Of a stretch of 14,513 bases of DNA, positions 8,500 to 14,513 are shown one piece after another. Numbering within the stretch: position 1 is the first letter of the stretch; the number at the start of each line of letters is the position of its first letter. The stretch is taken from contig NZ_JAIOSW010000349.1 in the NCBI RefSeq assembly GCF_021107415.1, positions 1 through 14,513 of the forward strand, given 5' to 3'. Source of the stretch: Desulfobacula sp. (GTDB lineage Bacteria; Desulfobacterota; Desulfobacteria; Desulfobacterales; Desulfobacteraceae). The position numbers and the translations under genes were made by a program. The notes under the pieces are model-generated. The model was given only the letters and a program-made list of their open reading frames with translations. It did not search any database and was not told the DNA's origin.

Positions 8500-8504
8500 T
8501 CCTT
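8500..8504 (-). promoter_or_regulatory. Ribosome binding site fixing the regulator start
   Basis: On the minus strand AAGGA ends six bases before the ATG at 8493. The in-frame ATG 14 codons upstream (8535) has no comparable site, so the shorter protein is preferred. Confidence 0.7.
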
Positions 8505-8579
8505 TGCTGTTCAATTTAGGAAGTCCATTAAACAAACTAAAAGCAATTAGCTTATTTGCTTATACACCATATAATATAA

Positions 8580-8599
8580 AATTTCATTATATTGCAATT
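8580..8599. promoter_or_regulatory. Candidate activator-binding dyad upstream of the methyl-transfer operon
   Basis: AATTTCA-N6-TGCAATT is a 7+7 inverted repeat with one half-site mismatch. Its central six bases (TTATAT) and its outer AATT arms equal those of the dyad at 260-279. Its centre is about 110 bp upstream of the transcription start predicted for the sigma-54 promoter at 8673. It also overlaps a possible -10 box reading towards the regulator gene, so it could serve both activation and autoregulation (inference). Confidence 0.5.
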
Positions 8600-8612
8600 A
8601 TTATTTTTTCAA
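8586..8612 (-). promoter_or_regulatory. Possible sigma-70 promoter for the regulator gene
   Basis: On the minus strand TTGAAA (8612-8607) is followed after 15 bases by TATAAT (8591-8586). This would start transcription about 85 bases before the regulator ATG. Spacing is shorter than the optimal 17, and the region is so AT-rich that chance boxes are expected. Confidence 0.3.
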
Positions 8613-8672
8613 TGTGTTATAAGTAATTAGAATTAATTCTATTATTTCAAATAGTTAAATATCTTTTTTATA

Positions 8673-8688
8673 TGGCACAATCCATGCA
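8673..8688 (+). promoter_or_regulatory. Sigma-54 (-24/-12) promoter of the methyl-transfer operon
   Basis: TGGCACA-N4-ATGCA carries the GG and GC doublets (8674-8675 and 8686-8687) at the correct spacing and is nearly identical to the promoter at 354-369. Expected start of transcription is near 8699, about 50 bases before the first gene. Confidence 0.8.
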
Positions 8689-8737
8689 ACATTTTTAGTA
8701 AATATATAAAATTACAATCACTATTTATAAAAAATTT

Positions 8738-8743
8738 GGGGGG
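8738..8743 (+). promoter_or_regulatory. G-run ribosome binding site of the methyltransferase fusion gene
   Basis: A run of six G ends seven bases before the ATG at 8751. It supports that start over the in-frame TTG at 8736, which would overlap this site. Confidence 0.6.
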
Positions 8744-8750
8744 TATTATT

Positions 8751-10340
8751 ATGATAGTCATAGGAGAAAAAATTAACGGTACTCGGCAAGAAGTTGCTAT
8801 CGCAATCAAAAACAGGGACTCCGGATATATCAGGGAACTGGCACTGAGCCAGGTAAAAGCCGGGGCAAATTATCTTGATATTAATGCAGGCACACATCCT
8901 TCCCAAGAGCCGCAGGATATGGAGTGGCTTGTGGAAATCATTCAGGAGTGTACTGATATTAAGCTTTGTCTGGACAGTGCCAATTCAAATGCTTTGCTGG
9001 CCGGTATAAAAAAAGCCAATCAATTGCCGATGATTAATTCTTTGAGTGGAGAAAACAGGCGGATTAAAAGTGTATTACCCCTGGCTTGTGAGTATAAAAC
9101 CGAACTTGTTGTTCTTGCTTTAGATGATGATGGCATCCCTAAAACAGCCCAAAAGCGGTTAGAAATAATAGAGCGGTTGATCAAACTCACACGGAAAAGT
9201 GGGCTTTTAGATAATCGATTGTATATTGATCCTCTTGTCACCACCATTGCCACAGATAACAATAGCGGTGTTACGGCATTTGAAACGATTAGAAAAATAA
9301 GAAACGCATTCCCTGAAGCTCACATCACCTGTGGCCTCTCAAATATTTCTTTTGGACAGCCCTGCCGGACAATTATAAACCAGGCCTTTGCTGCCCAGGC
9401 AATTGGTGTTGGTATGGACAGTGCCATCATTGATCCTTTGGATTTTGGGCTTCGTAATGCTGTTTATTCTGCTGAACTGGTTATGGGCCTTGATATTGAC
9501 TGCCTGAATTATAACCAGAGCCATCGTGCCGGGTTGATTGTGGATCCACTAAAAAATAAATTTATGGATAATGGAAAAATTTCCAAAGCTTTCCGGGATC
9601 TTTCCAGCGCGTTGACTGCATCAGGAATTATAAAAGAGTCTGCCGGTGGTGCCGAAGAAATTGAATGCAACAGCCAAAATAAAGCAGAACCACAAGTCAG
9701 CGATGATGATGAAATAGAAACCTTTATTATCTCTCTGGTAGACATGAAAAAAGCCCGGGTTCTTGAAATGACAAAAACCCTTCTTGCCAAGGGGACAAAC
9801 CCTTTATCTTTACTGGATGCTTCTAAAAAAGCAATGACAGAGGTAGGCCGACTGTTTGAAACTCAGGAGTACTTTGTACCGGAATTGATACTGGCAGGCA
9901 GGATGCTCAAGGATATTTCACAATTGATCAAACCCTATATGAAAACAAAAGAAGAATTTAAGAAAAATAAAGGCCGGGTTATTATTGGCACGGTTGAAGG
10001 TGATATCCATGACATTGGTAAAGATATTGTCGTGACCATGCTGGAGGTAAATGGCTATGAGGTTATGGACCTTGGGGTTGATGTGCCCGTTCTAAAATTT
10101 ATTGAGGCTACACAAAGTTTTAACCCTGGCATCATTGGGTTAAGCGGCTTTCTTACCCTTGCCTATGATCCCATGAAGGAGACCATTGCAAAAATAAAAC
10201 AGGCTGGATTTAAAGATATCAAATTTATGCTTGGTGGAGGTCAAATTGACGAACAGGTAAGGGTTTATGCAGGTGCTGATGCCTTTGGCCGGGATGCAAT
10301 GGAAGCGGTCAAGCTCTGTGATCAATGGATGGGAAACTAA
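8751..10340 (+). CDS. Methyltetrahydrofolate:corrinoid methyltransferase (DHPS fold) fused to a corrinoid-binding protein
   Basis: This 529-residue fusion has two parts. Residues 1 to about 275 form a dihydropteroate-synthase-type methyltransferase like AcsE/MtgA: IGEKINGT (4-11), GANYLDINAG (38-47), a CLDSANSN strand (73-80), INSLSGE (95-101) and GLSNISFG (195-202). After a linker rich in D/E (about 303-323), residues 324-400 form the helical cap and 408-525 the cobalamin-binding Rossmann domain. This has DIHDIG (418-423, His420 the expected cobalt ligand), GLSGF (463-467, in place of SxL) and GGG (495-497). Expected role: carry a methyl group on cobalt and exchange it with tetrahydrofolate, in the cytoplasm. 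Such proteins are usually two separate polypeptides; the order resembles the middle of MetH. It is first in a four-gene operon. The physiological direction, towards folate, is inferred from the catabolic-looking context. Confidence 0.88.
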   Translation: MIVIGEKINGTRQEVAIAIKNRDSGYIRELALSQVKAGANYLDINAGTHPSQEPQDMEWLVEIIQECTDIKLCLDSANSNALLAGIKKANQLPMINSLSGENRRIKSVLPLACEYKTELVVLALDDDGIPKTAQKRLEIIERLIKLTRKSGLLDNRLYIDPLVTTIATDNNSGVTAFETIRKIRNAFPEAHITCGLSNISFGQPCRTIINQAFAAQAIGVGMDSAIIDPLDFGLRNAVYSAELVMGLDIDCLNYNQSHRAGLIVDPLKNKFMDNGKISKAFRDLSSALTASGIIKESAGGAEEIECNSQNKAEPQVSDDDEIETFIISLVDMKKARVLEMTKTLLAKGTNPLSLLDASKKAMTEVGRLFETQEYFVPELILAGRMLKDISQLIKPYMKTKEEFKKNKGRVIIGTVEGDIHDIGKDIVVTMLEVNGYEVMDLGVDVPVLKFIEATQSFNPGIIGLSGFLTLAYDPMKETIAKIKQAGFKDIKFMLGGGQIDEQVRVYAGADAFGRDAMEAVKLCDQWMGN

Positions 10341-10354
10341 AAAAGGATATAAAT

Positions 10355-11608
10355 ATGAAAACTACTAATCAGGCTTTGTTTAAAAAAAGAGAAAAAAGGA
10401 TTCTTGATGCCCTTGCCCTTAAGGAACCCGATCAGATTCCAATTGTTCCTTTATTTGCATTTTATAATTGCTACTTCAGTGGCATTTCCCCCAGACAAGC
10501 TTACACGGATCCTCTAAAAGCAGTGAAAGCCTGGAGAAAAACCACCCGGCATTTCCAGCCCGATGCAACCTATAGCGTGAATTTTACTATTACGGCCATG
10601 GATGAAGTTCTTTCAGGCTTGGATTTTAAAGCCGTAAAGTGGCCGGGGCATGGGGTTGGTGATGACCAGTCTTTTCAATTTGTAGAAGCCGAATATATGA
10701 AAGAGGATGAATACCAGGAATTATTTGACGATCCAGGCAACTATTTTTTACGCAAATTTATTCCAAGGCTCTCTGGAAATCTTAAGGGATTGGCAAAATT
10801 GCCGCCTTTGGAAACTGCTGCATTAGGATATGCGACTCCTGCTGTGTTAGCTGCATTGGCCGATCCTGATATAACCCTTGCATTGGAATCTCTTCTTAAA
10901 ACGGCGAAAATGCAACTAAAATGGACTCAAATTTTTACGGCTTTTGCGCAGGAACTAAAGGATGCGGGTTTCCCATCAATTAAAGAACAGACCGTGTTTT
11001 GTCCATATGATTTAATAGCAGACAATTTAAGGGGCACATCAGGCGCTGCAATGGACCTTCTGTTGCAGCCTGAAAATTTAAAAAAAGCAGTAACGAATAT
11101 GGCACCTTTTGTGTCCCGCATGGGGATAAATGGTGCAAAAGCAAAGGGAAATCCAAGGGTTTTTATTCCACTTCACAAGGGAACGGATAACTTTATGTCT
11201 CTTAAACAATTCAAGGAATTTTACTGGCCCACATTACAGCAGCTCATTTTTGATCTTGTGGAGGCTGATTGCACACCATATCTCTTGATAGAGGGGATGT
11301 ACAATACCCGTCTTGATATTATAAAAGAGGTACCAAAGGGTAAATGCATATACCATTTTGAGGGAACCGATATTTTTGAAGCTAAAAAGAAGCTGGGCGA
11401 TACTGTCTGTATCATGGGCAATATGCCAAATTCACTTCTTGTAACCGGTTCCGTGGGCCAGGTAAAGGATCATACCAAACAGCTGGTCGATGTTTGTGGC
11501 GATGGCGGAGGTTACATCATGAGTGCATCAGCACTCATAGATGAAGCAAAACAGGAAAATCTTGAAGCATGGATAGAAACCACACGAGAATATGGCAAAT
11601 ATAATTGA
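10355..11608 (+). CDS. Uroporphyrinogen decarboxylase (UroD)-family methyltransferase-like protein
   Basis: This 417-residue protein has the UroD/MtaA/MtbA fold signature, mainly in its C-terminal half: PLHKGTDNFMSLKQF (272-286), a LLIEGMYNTRL segment (310-320), HFEGTDIFEAKKKLGD (334-349), IMGNMPNSLLVTGS (353-366) and GGGYIMSASALIDEAKQENLEAW (384-406). Members linked to corrinoid proteins move methyl groups between cobalt and a thiol or other acceptor. The zinc ligands of MtaA/MtbA (HxC and a later Cys) are not seen: the first site reads H334-F-E and the second region has no Cys. True haem-pathway UroD is unlikely because the protein is about 60 residues longer and sits in a methyl-transfer operon. 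The start at 10355 has AAGGA seven bases upstream; the longer frame from 10325 overlaps the previous gene. It may be the substrate-specific methyltransferase (inference). Confidence 0.75.
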   Translation: MKTTNQALFKKREKRILDALALKEPDQIPIVPLFAFYNCYFSGISPRQAYTDPLKAVKAWRKTTRHFQPDATYSVNFTITAMDEVLSGLDFKAVKWPGHGVGDDQSFQFVEAEYMKEDEYQELFDDPGNYFLRKFIPRLSGNLKGLAKLPPLETAALGYATPAVLAALADPDITLALESLLKTAKMQLKWTQIFTAFAQELKDAGFPSIKEQTVFCPYDLIADNLRGTSGAAMDLLLQPENLKKAVTNMAPFVSRMGINGAKAKGNPRVFIPLHKGTDNFMSLKQFKEFYWPTLQQLIFDLVEADCTPYLLIEGMYNTRLDIIKEVPKGKCIYHFEGTDIFEAKKKLGDTVCIMGNMPNSLLVTGSVGQVKDHTKQLVDVCGDGGGYIMSASALIDEAKQENLEAWIETTREYGKYN

Positions 11609-12302
11609 CAAGCCCGATATAATAAAGAACATTTCCTTGTCGCTTACAAGGGATGGATTGTTCCGCAGGATGGGCTTTGGGGGTCGTAGCCGACCACCAG
11701 CTAAGGAAATAATGGAGCAGTTTGATCTGGCCATGGCCATGGTTAAAAATCAAGACCTCATCCATGGTCAGGCTGTTACTCTGGTACAAGAGATTTCCAC
11801 GCTTTCAAATGAGGAGGTAATTCTCATAAATGGCAGCAGAATGCCGGGAGAAAGAATTTACAAACTCATGCCCCATGCCACCCATCTTGTGCTGGCAATT
11901 GGTACCATAGGCAATGCGCTTGAAACCCTGGTCAGAAAATTTATCAGGGAAGACAACCCGTCGATAGGGATCATGCTGGACGGCATTGGAAGTGCTGCAG
12001 TGGATTGTCTTTTGGAAGAGACAAGTCACCGTATCAGCACCATGGCCGATGACATGGGCTTAATGTCAAGCAGCCCCATCTCTCCCGGTATGCCTGGCCT
12101 GCCATTGGAAACCCAGCAGATACTGTTTAATCTGCTGCCGGCAGATGCCATTGATGTCCGGCTGACATCATCCAGAATGATGATTCCATTCAAGTCAAGC
12201 TCCATGATAATCGGTTTAGCTAAAGAAATGCCCAGGTGGTCAAAAGAAGAAGTGTGCAAAAAATGCCATTTATTTATGCATTGTAGGTACAAAAAGGAAT
12301 AA
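11592..12302 (+). CDS. MetH activation-domain-like small protein with C-terminal cysteines
   Basis: This 236-residue protein resembles the stand-alone version of the reactivation (AdoMet-binding) domain of cobalamin-dependent methionine synthase, as found in corrinoid methyltransferase loci. Supporting segments are LAIGTIGNALETLV (101-114), LDGIGSAAVDCLLEE (129-143), SPISPGMPGLPLETQQILFNLL (161-182, the counterpart of the family's RxSPGY/P segment) and LTSSRMMIPFKSSSMIIGL (191-209). The tail has C222, C225 and C231 (CX2CX5C), which MetH lacks and which could bind metal or an iron-sulfur cluster. The expected role is helping to restore or hold the corrinoid protein in its active state, but this is family-level inference. 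The ATG lies 17 bases inside the preceding gene with only a weak ribosome site, suggesting coupling. A downstream start near residue 27 (MGFGG) is less likely. Confidence 0.7.
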   Translation: MANIIDKPDIIKNISLSLTRDGLFRRMGFGGRSRPPAKEIMEQFDLAMAMVKNQDLIHGQAVTLVQEISTLSNEEVILINGSRMPGERIYKLMPHATHLVLAIGTIGNALETLVRKFIREDNPSIGIMLDGIGSAAVDCLLEETSHRISTMADDMGLMSSSPISPGMPGLPLETQQILFNLLPADAIDVRLTSSRMMIPFKSSSMIIGLAKEMPRWSKEEVCKKCHLFMHCRYKKE

Positions 12303-12384
12303 TAATTTTTGAAATGCTAATATTTGAATTGAATAATTTTTACGAGTTCATCAAGGTTAGTGTCCATAAAAAGGTATATTTTAG

Positions 12385-14226
12385 ATGACCATAAGAATCA
12401 AAAATCCAGGCCAAGAGGATATTTTACTAAAATCAGAACAAAAAAAAACTTTGTTGGCTATCCTTACAGAGTCTGAAATCCCAATACATTCGGATTGTGG
12501 AGGTAAAGGGGTTTGTGGGAAATGTTCCCTTACCATTGAGCCCAAGGAATATGTATCCGTGATATCTTCGGCTGAAAAAGAGTGTCTGTCTGCCATTGAT
12601 ATTGATTCAGGGAAACGGTTGGCATGTCAAACTAGACAACTTGACCAAGGAGATATTTGTGTGTCCCAAATGAATATCACTGAAAAAGATTCTGGGCAGG
12701 CCTCATCAAAAATTAATATCGGCAAAGCCCTTGCTGTTGATTCTCCTGTTCAACGGATTGTAATTAGAAAAGTACCACAATCCCATATGGATTTATATAA
12801 ATTCCATGATCTTACTTCATGGCTTACAAGCCTCGCCCAAGTTCATCATTTAGATTTTTCTATTGACGCATTAAGACAACTATCCAACTTTTCAGAACTG
12901 GAAAATGATCTAACACTTGTAAAGAGGAATAATGAGATATCCTCAATCCTTTCAGGCTCTTATCCACAATCTCTTGGCCTGGCCGTTGATCTTGGCACAA
13001 CAACTATGGCAGCCTATCTTTGTGATTTAACAACAGGTGATATTCTTGCTGCATCTGCTAAAAACAATCCTCAGAGAATGTTTGGAGAAGATGTGATTTC
13101 TCGAATTGATTTTGCGGGCAAAAGCGAGTCAAATTTAAAAAAAATCCAGTCTGCTGTTATTGAAGCTGTCAATGAATTAATTTTTGAATCTGTAAAAAAG
13201 GCAGGCGGCTCCATTAATGACATCGATGATGCATGTATTGTCGGGAACCCAACCATGCAGTCTCTTTTTTTAGGATTTTGCCCTAAAAGTCTTGGGCGAT
13301 CCCCTTATCAGCCAACCACCACTAATGCGATAAATATCAAAAACCGGGAACTGGGTTTGGTTCTTAAAAAAGAAGTCAACCTTCATCTTCTACCAATGCC
13401 TTCGGCTTTCATAGGAGGTGATGCTATAGCAACAGCTATTGCCATTGATCCACCCCGATCCAAAGAAAGTATTCTTATCATTGATCTTGGAACCAATGGG
13501 GAACTATTACTTTTAACAAACCATGGATCATTTGCAACTAGCGCAGCCACTGGTCCTGCTTTTGAAGGCTACACCATTTCCTGTGGTGTTCGTGCCGTAC
13601 CCGGTGCGGCAAATGAAATAAGCTGGAATAAAAAAAATAATAAATTTGATTTCAAAGTGATTGCAGGTAACCCTGAAAAAAAGATAATAGGGCTATGCGG
13701 GTCTGGTTTGATTGATGCGGTTGCTACAGCACTTAAAGCAGATCTTATATCTCCTGTGGGTCGAATAAAAGAAAGTGGTTTTGGTATCCATGAGGACATG
13801 ACCGGAAGAAGTATAACTCTGGTTTCTGCAAAAGCGTGTAATTCTGACAAAGATTTAAAATTGACACAAAAAGATATCAGGCAGCTTCAACTGGGAAAAG
13901 CAGCGCTAAGGGTTGGAATTGATTCTCTTTTGGAGGTGGCAAACTTAAAACAGGTATCAAAAACCATACTCACCGGTGCTTTTGGGTCAAATTTTAACTG
14001 GGAAAATGCTGTGAGCATTGGAATGATTCCCAATAAATCACAAATTGGTCAAGTGGATACAATAAATAATGCAGCAGGGATAGGGGCTGCAAAAGCATTG
14101 CTGAACCATGATGTCAGAACAAGAGCTCAAAGACTTTCACAAGAGCTTCATTGTCTTGAATTAGGAAAACAAATTGATTTTAGTTATAAATTTGCTGAAG
14201 CAATTGCTTTCAATTCCTATGAATAA
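12385..14226 (+). CDS. ATP-dependent reductive activator of corrinoid proteins (2Fe-2S + ASKHA, RACE/DUF4445 type)
   Basis: This 613-residue protein rescues corrinoid proteins whose cobalt has oxidised to Co(II), using ATP and an electron from its iron-sulfur cluster. The N-terminal ferredoxin domain has C38, C44, C47 and C81 (CX5CX2CX33C), a plant-type 2Fe-2S pattern, so this is the 2Fe-2S RACE class, unlike the methanogen RamA with 4Fe-4S clusters. A linker domain (about 110-190) is followed by the ASKHA ATPase part: AVDLGTTTMAAYLCDL (200-215), IIDLGTNGELLL (365-376), GLCGSGLIDAVA (436-447) and LTGAFGSNF (529-537). Length fits the family. It is the last gene of the methyl-transfer operon, after an 82-bp gap with no visible terminator. 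A weak AAGG lies upstream of the ATG. In the 152 bases after its stop I see no convincing intrinsic terminator. Confidence 0.88.
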   Translation: MTIRIKNPGQEDILLKSEQKKTLLAILTESEIPIHSDCGGKGVCGKCSLTIEPKEYVSVISSAEKECLSAIDIDSGKRLACQTRQLDQGDICVSQMNITEKDSGQASSKINIGKALAVDSPVQRIVIRKVPQSHMDLYKFHDLTSWLTSLAQVHHLDFSIDALRQLSNFSELENDLTLVKRNNEISSILSGSYPQSLGLAVDLGTTTMAAYLCDLTTGDILAASAKNNPQRMFGEDVISRIDFAGKSESNLKKIQSAVIEAVNELIFESVKKAGGSINDIDDACIVGNPTMQSLFLGFCPKSLGRSPYQPTTTNAINIKNRELGLVLKKEVNLHLLPMPSAFIGGDAIATAIAIDPPRSKESILIIDLGTNGELLLLTNHGSFATSAATGPAFEGYTISCGVRAVPGAANEISWNKKNNKFDFKVIAGNPEKKIIGLCGSGLIDAVATALKADLISPVGRIKESGFGIHEDMTGRSITLVSAKACNSDKDLKLTQKDIRQLQLGKAALRVGIDSLLEVANLKQVSKTILTGAFGSNFNWENAVSIGMIPNKSQIGQVDTINNAAGIGAAKALLNHDVRTRAQRLSQELHCLELGKQIDFSYKFAEAIAFNSYE

Positions 14227-14378
14227 AATCAAGGGCAATAAAAATGGAATTTTTAAGCTTTCATAGCCAAATTGTATTGACACCATGGACTGATATGGCC
14301 AAGTAAGAATAAACACTTTTTTATCAGTAATAAACAAGGCTGTCTCCGATTTTACCCAACCAGAACAATTTCATATTA

Positions 14379-14513
14379 TTAATTTTGATTGCTCAGAAAA
14401 ACTCCGAAAATGACAATCACGGTTGCTGCAATCTGTTTGGGATTTAATGTTTCACCTAAAATCAGCCAGCCCAAAAGGATGGCAGTCACAGGAATCAGGT
14501 TGATAAAGATGGA
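14379..14513 (-). CDS. EamA/DMT-family transporter, C-terminal fragment (runs off the right edge)
   Basis: The last 44 codons and the stop of a minus-strand gene are present. They read NLIPVTAILLGWLILGETLNP, then KQIAATVIVIFGVFLSNQN. This is the end of the second EamA repeat: the conserved proline-containing helix, the GE loop and the final membrane helix. EamA proteins are ten-helix inner-membrane carriers for metabolites or drugs. It converges on the methyl-transfer operon and has no evident functional link to it. The piece is intact as far as seen; its start lies beyond the window. Confidence 0.8.
   Translation of the reverse strand, partial: SIFINLIPVTAILLGWLILGETLNPKQIAATVIVIFGVFLSNQN

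Noticed and set aside
8751..14226. Pyrrolysine-type methylamine methyltransferase (in-frame amber codon)
   Set aside because: No gene is interrupted by a TAG with coding potential continuing beyond it, and no MtmB/MtbB/MttB-like sequence was recognised.
14227..14378. AAAAAT-GGA-ATTTTT inverted repeat after the RACE gene as a terminator
   Set aside because: An AT-only 6-bp stem with a 3-base loop is too weak to be called an intrinsic terminator.
1..14513. CRISPR arrays, tRNA or rRNA genes, insertion sequences
   Set aside because: No regularly spaced repeats, RNA gene signatures, transposase frames or terminal inverted repeats were seen.

Overview
The window is AT-rich and strongly operonic. 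Its gene set (a fused methyltetrahydrofolate:corrinoid methyltransferase, a UroD-family protein, corrinoid reactivation factors and sigma-54 control) points to a strictly anaerobic, Wood-Ljungdahl-type bacterium. A member of the Desulfobacterota (Desulfobacterales-like sulfate reducer) is my best guess. This rests on protein style and gene content only, because no database search was possible.

Layout. Positions 1-240 hold a decayed minus-strand EamA/DMT transporter remnant. Positions 240-441 hold a regulatory region with a dyad element and a sigma-54 promoter. Positions 442-5259 carry a complete branched-chain-amino-acid-type (HAAT) ABC importer on the plus strand, in the order permease (livH), permease (livM), ATPase (livG), ATPase (livF) and periplasmic binding protein (livK). 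A bidirectional hairpin terminator at 5286-5336 separates it from a convergent regulator. That regulator (8493-5377, minus) is a 1038-residue sigma-54 activator with a winged-helix-like start, a long TPR-like helical region, a GAF domain, an AAA+ domain and a Fis-type HTH. Positions 8494-8750 are a divergent regulatory region with a second dyad and a second sigma-54 promoter. Positions 8751-14226 carry a plus-strand methyl-transfer operon: a DHPS-type methyltransferase fused to a corrinoid-binding module, a UroD-family methyltransferase-like protein, a small MetH-activation-domain-like protein, and a 2Fe-2S/ASKHA corrinoid activator (RACE type). The right edge holds the intact C-terminus of another minus-strand EamA transporter (14513-14379).

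How it fits together (inference). The two sigma-54 promoters share about 115 bp of in-phase similarity, including a 20-bp dyad centred about 110 bp upstream of each predicted transcription start. The only enhancer-binding protein in the window lies between them. I therefore propose one regulon: the activator senses a ligand, switches on an ABC importer for a methylated amino-acid-like or other small organic compound, and switches on the corrinoid machinery that moves its methyl group to tetrahydrofolate. No MttB-type or other standard substrate methyltransferase is present. The UroD-family protein, which lacks the usual HxC...C zinc ligands, is the only candidate for the substrate-side step. 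The substrate cannot be read from the sequence.
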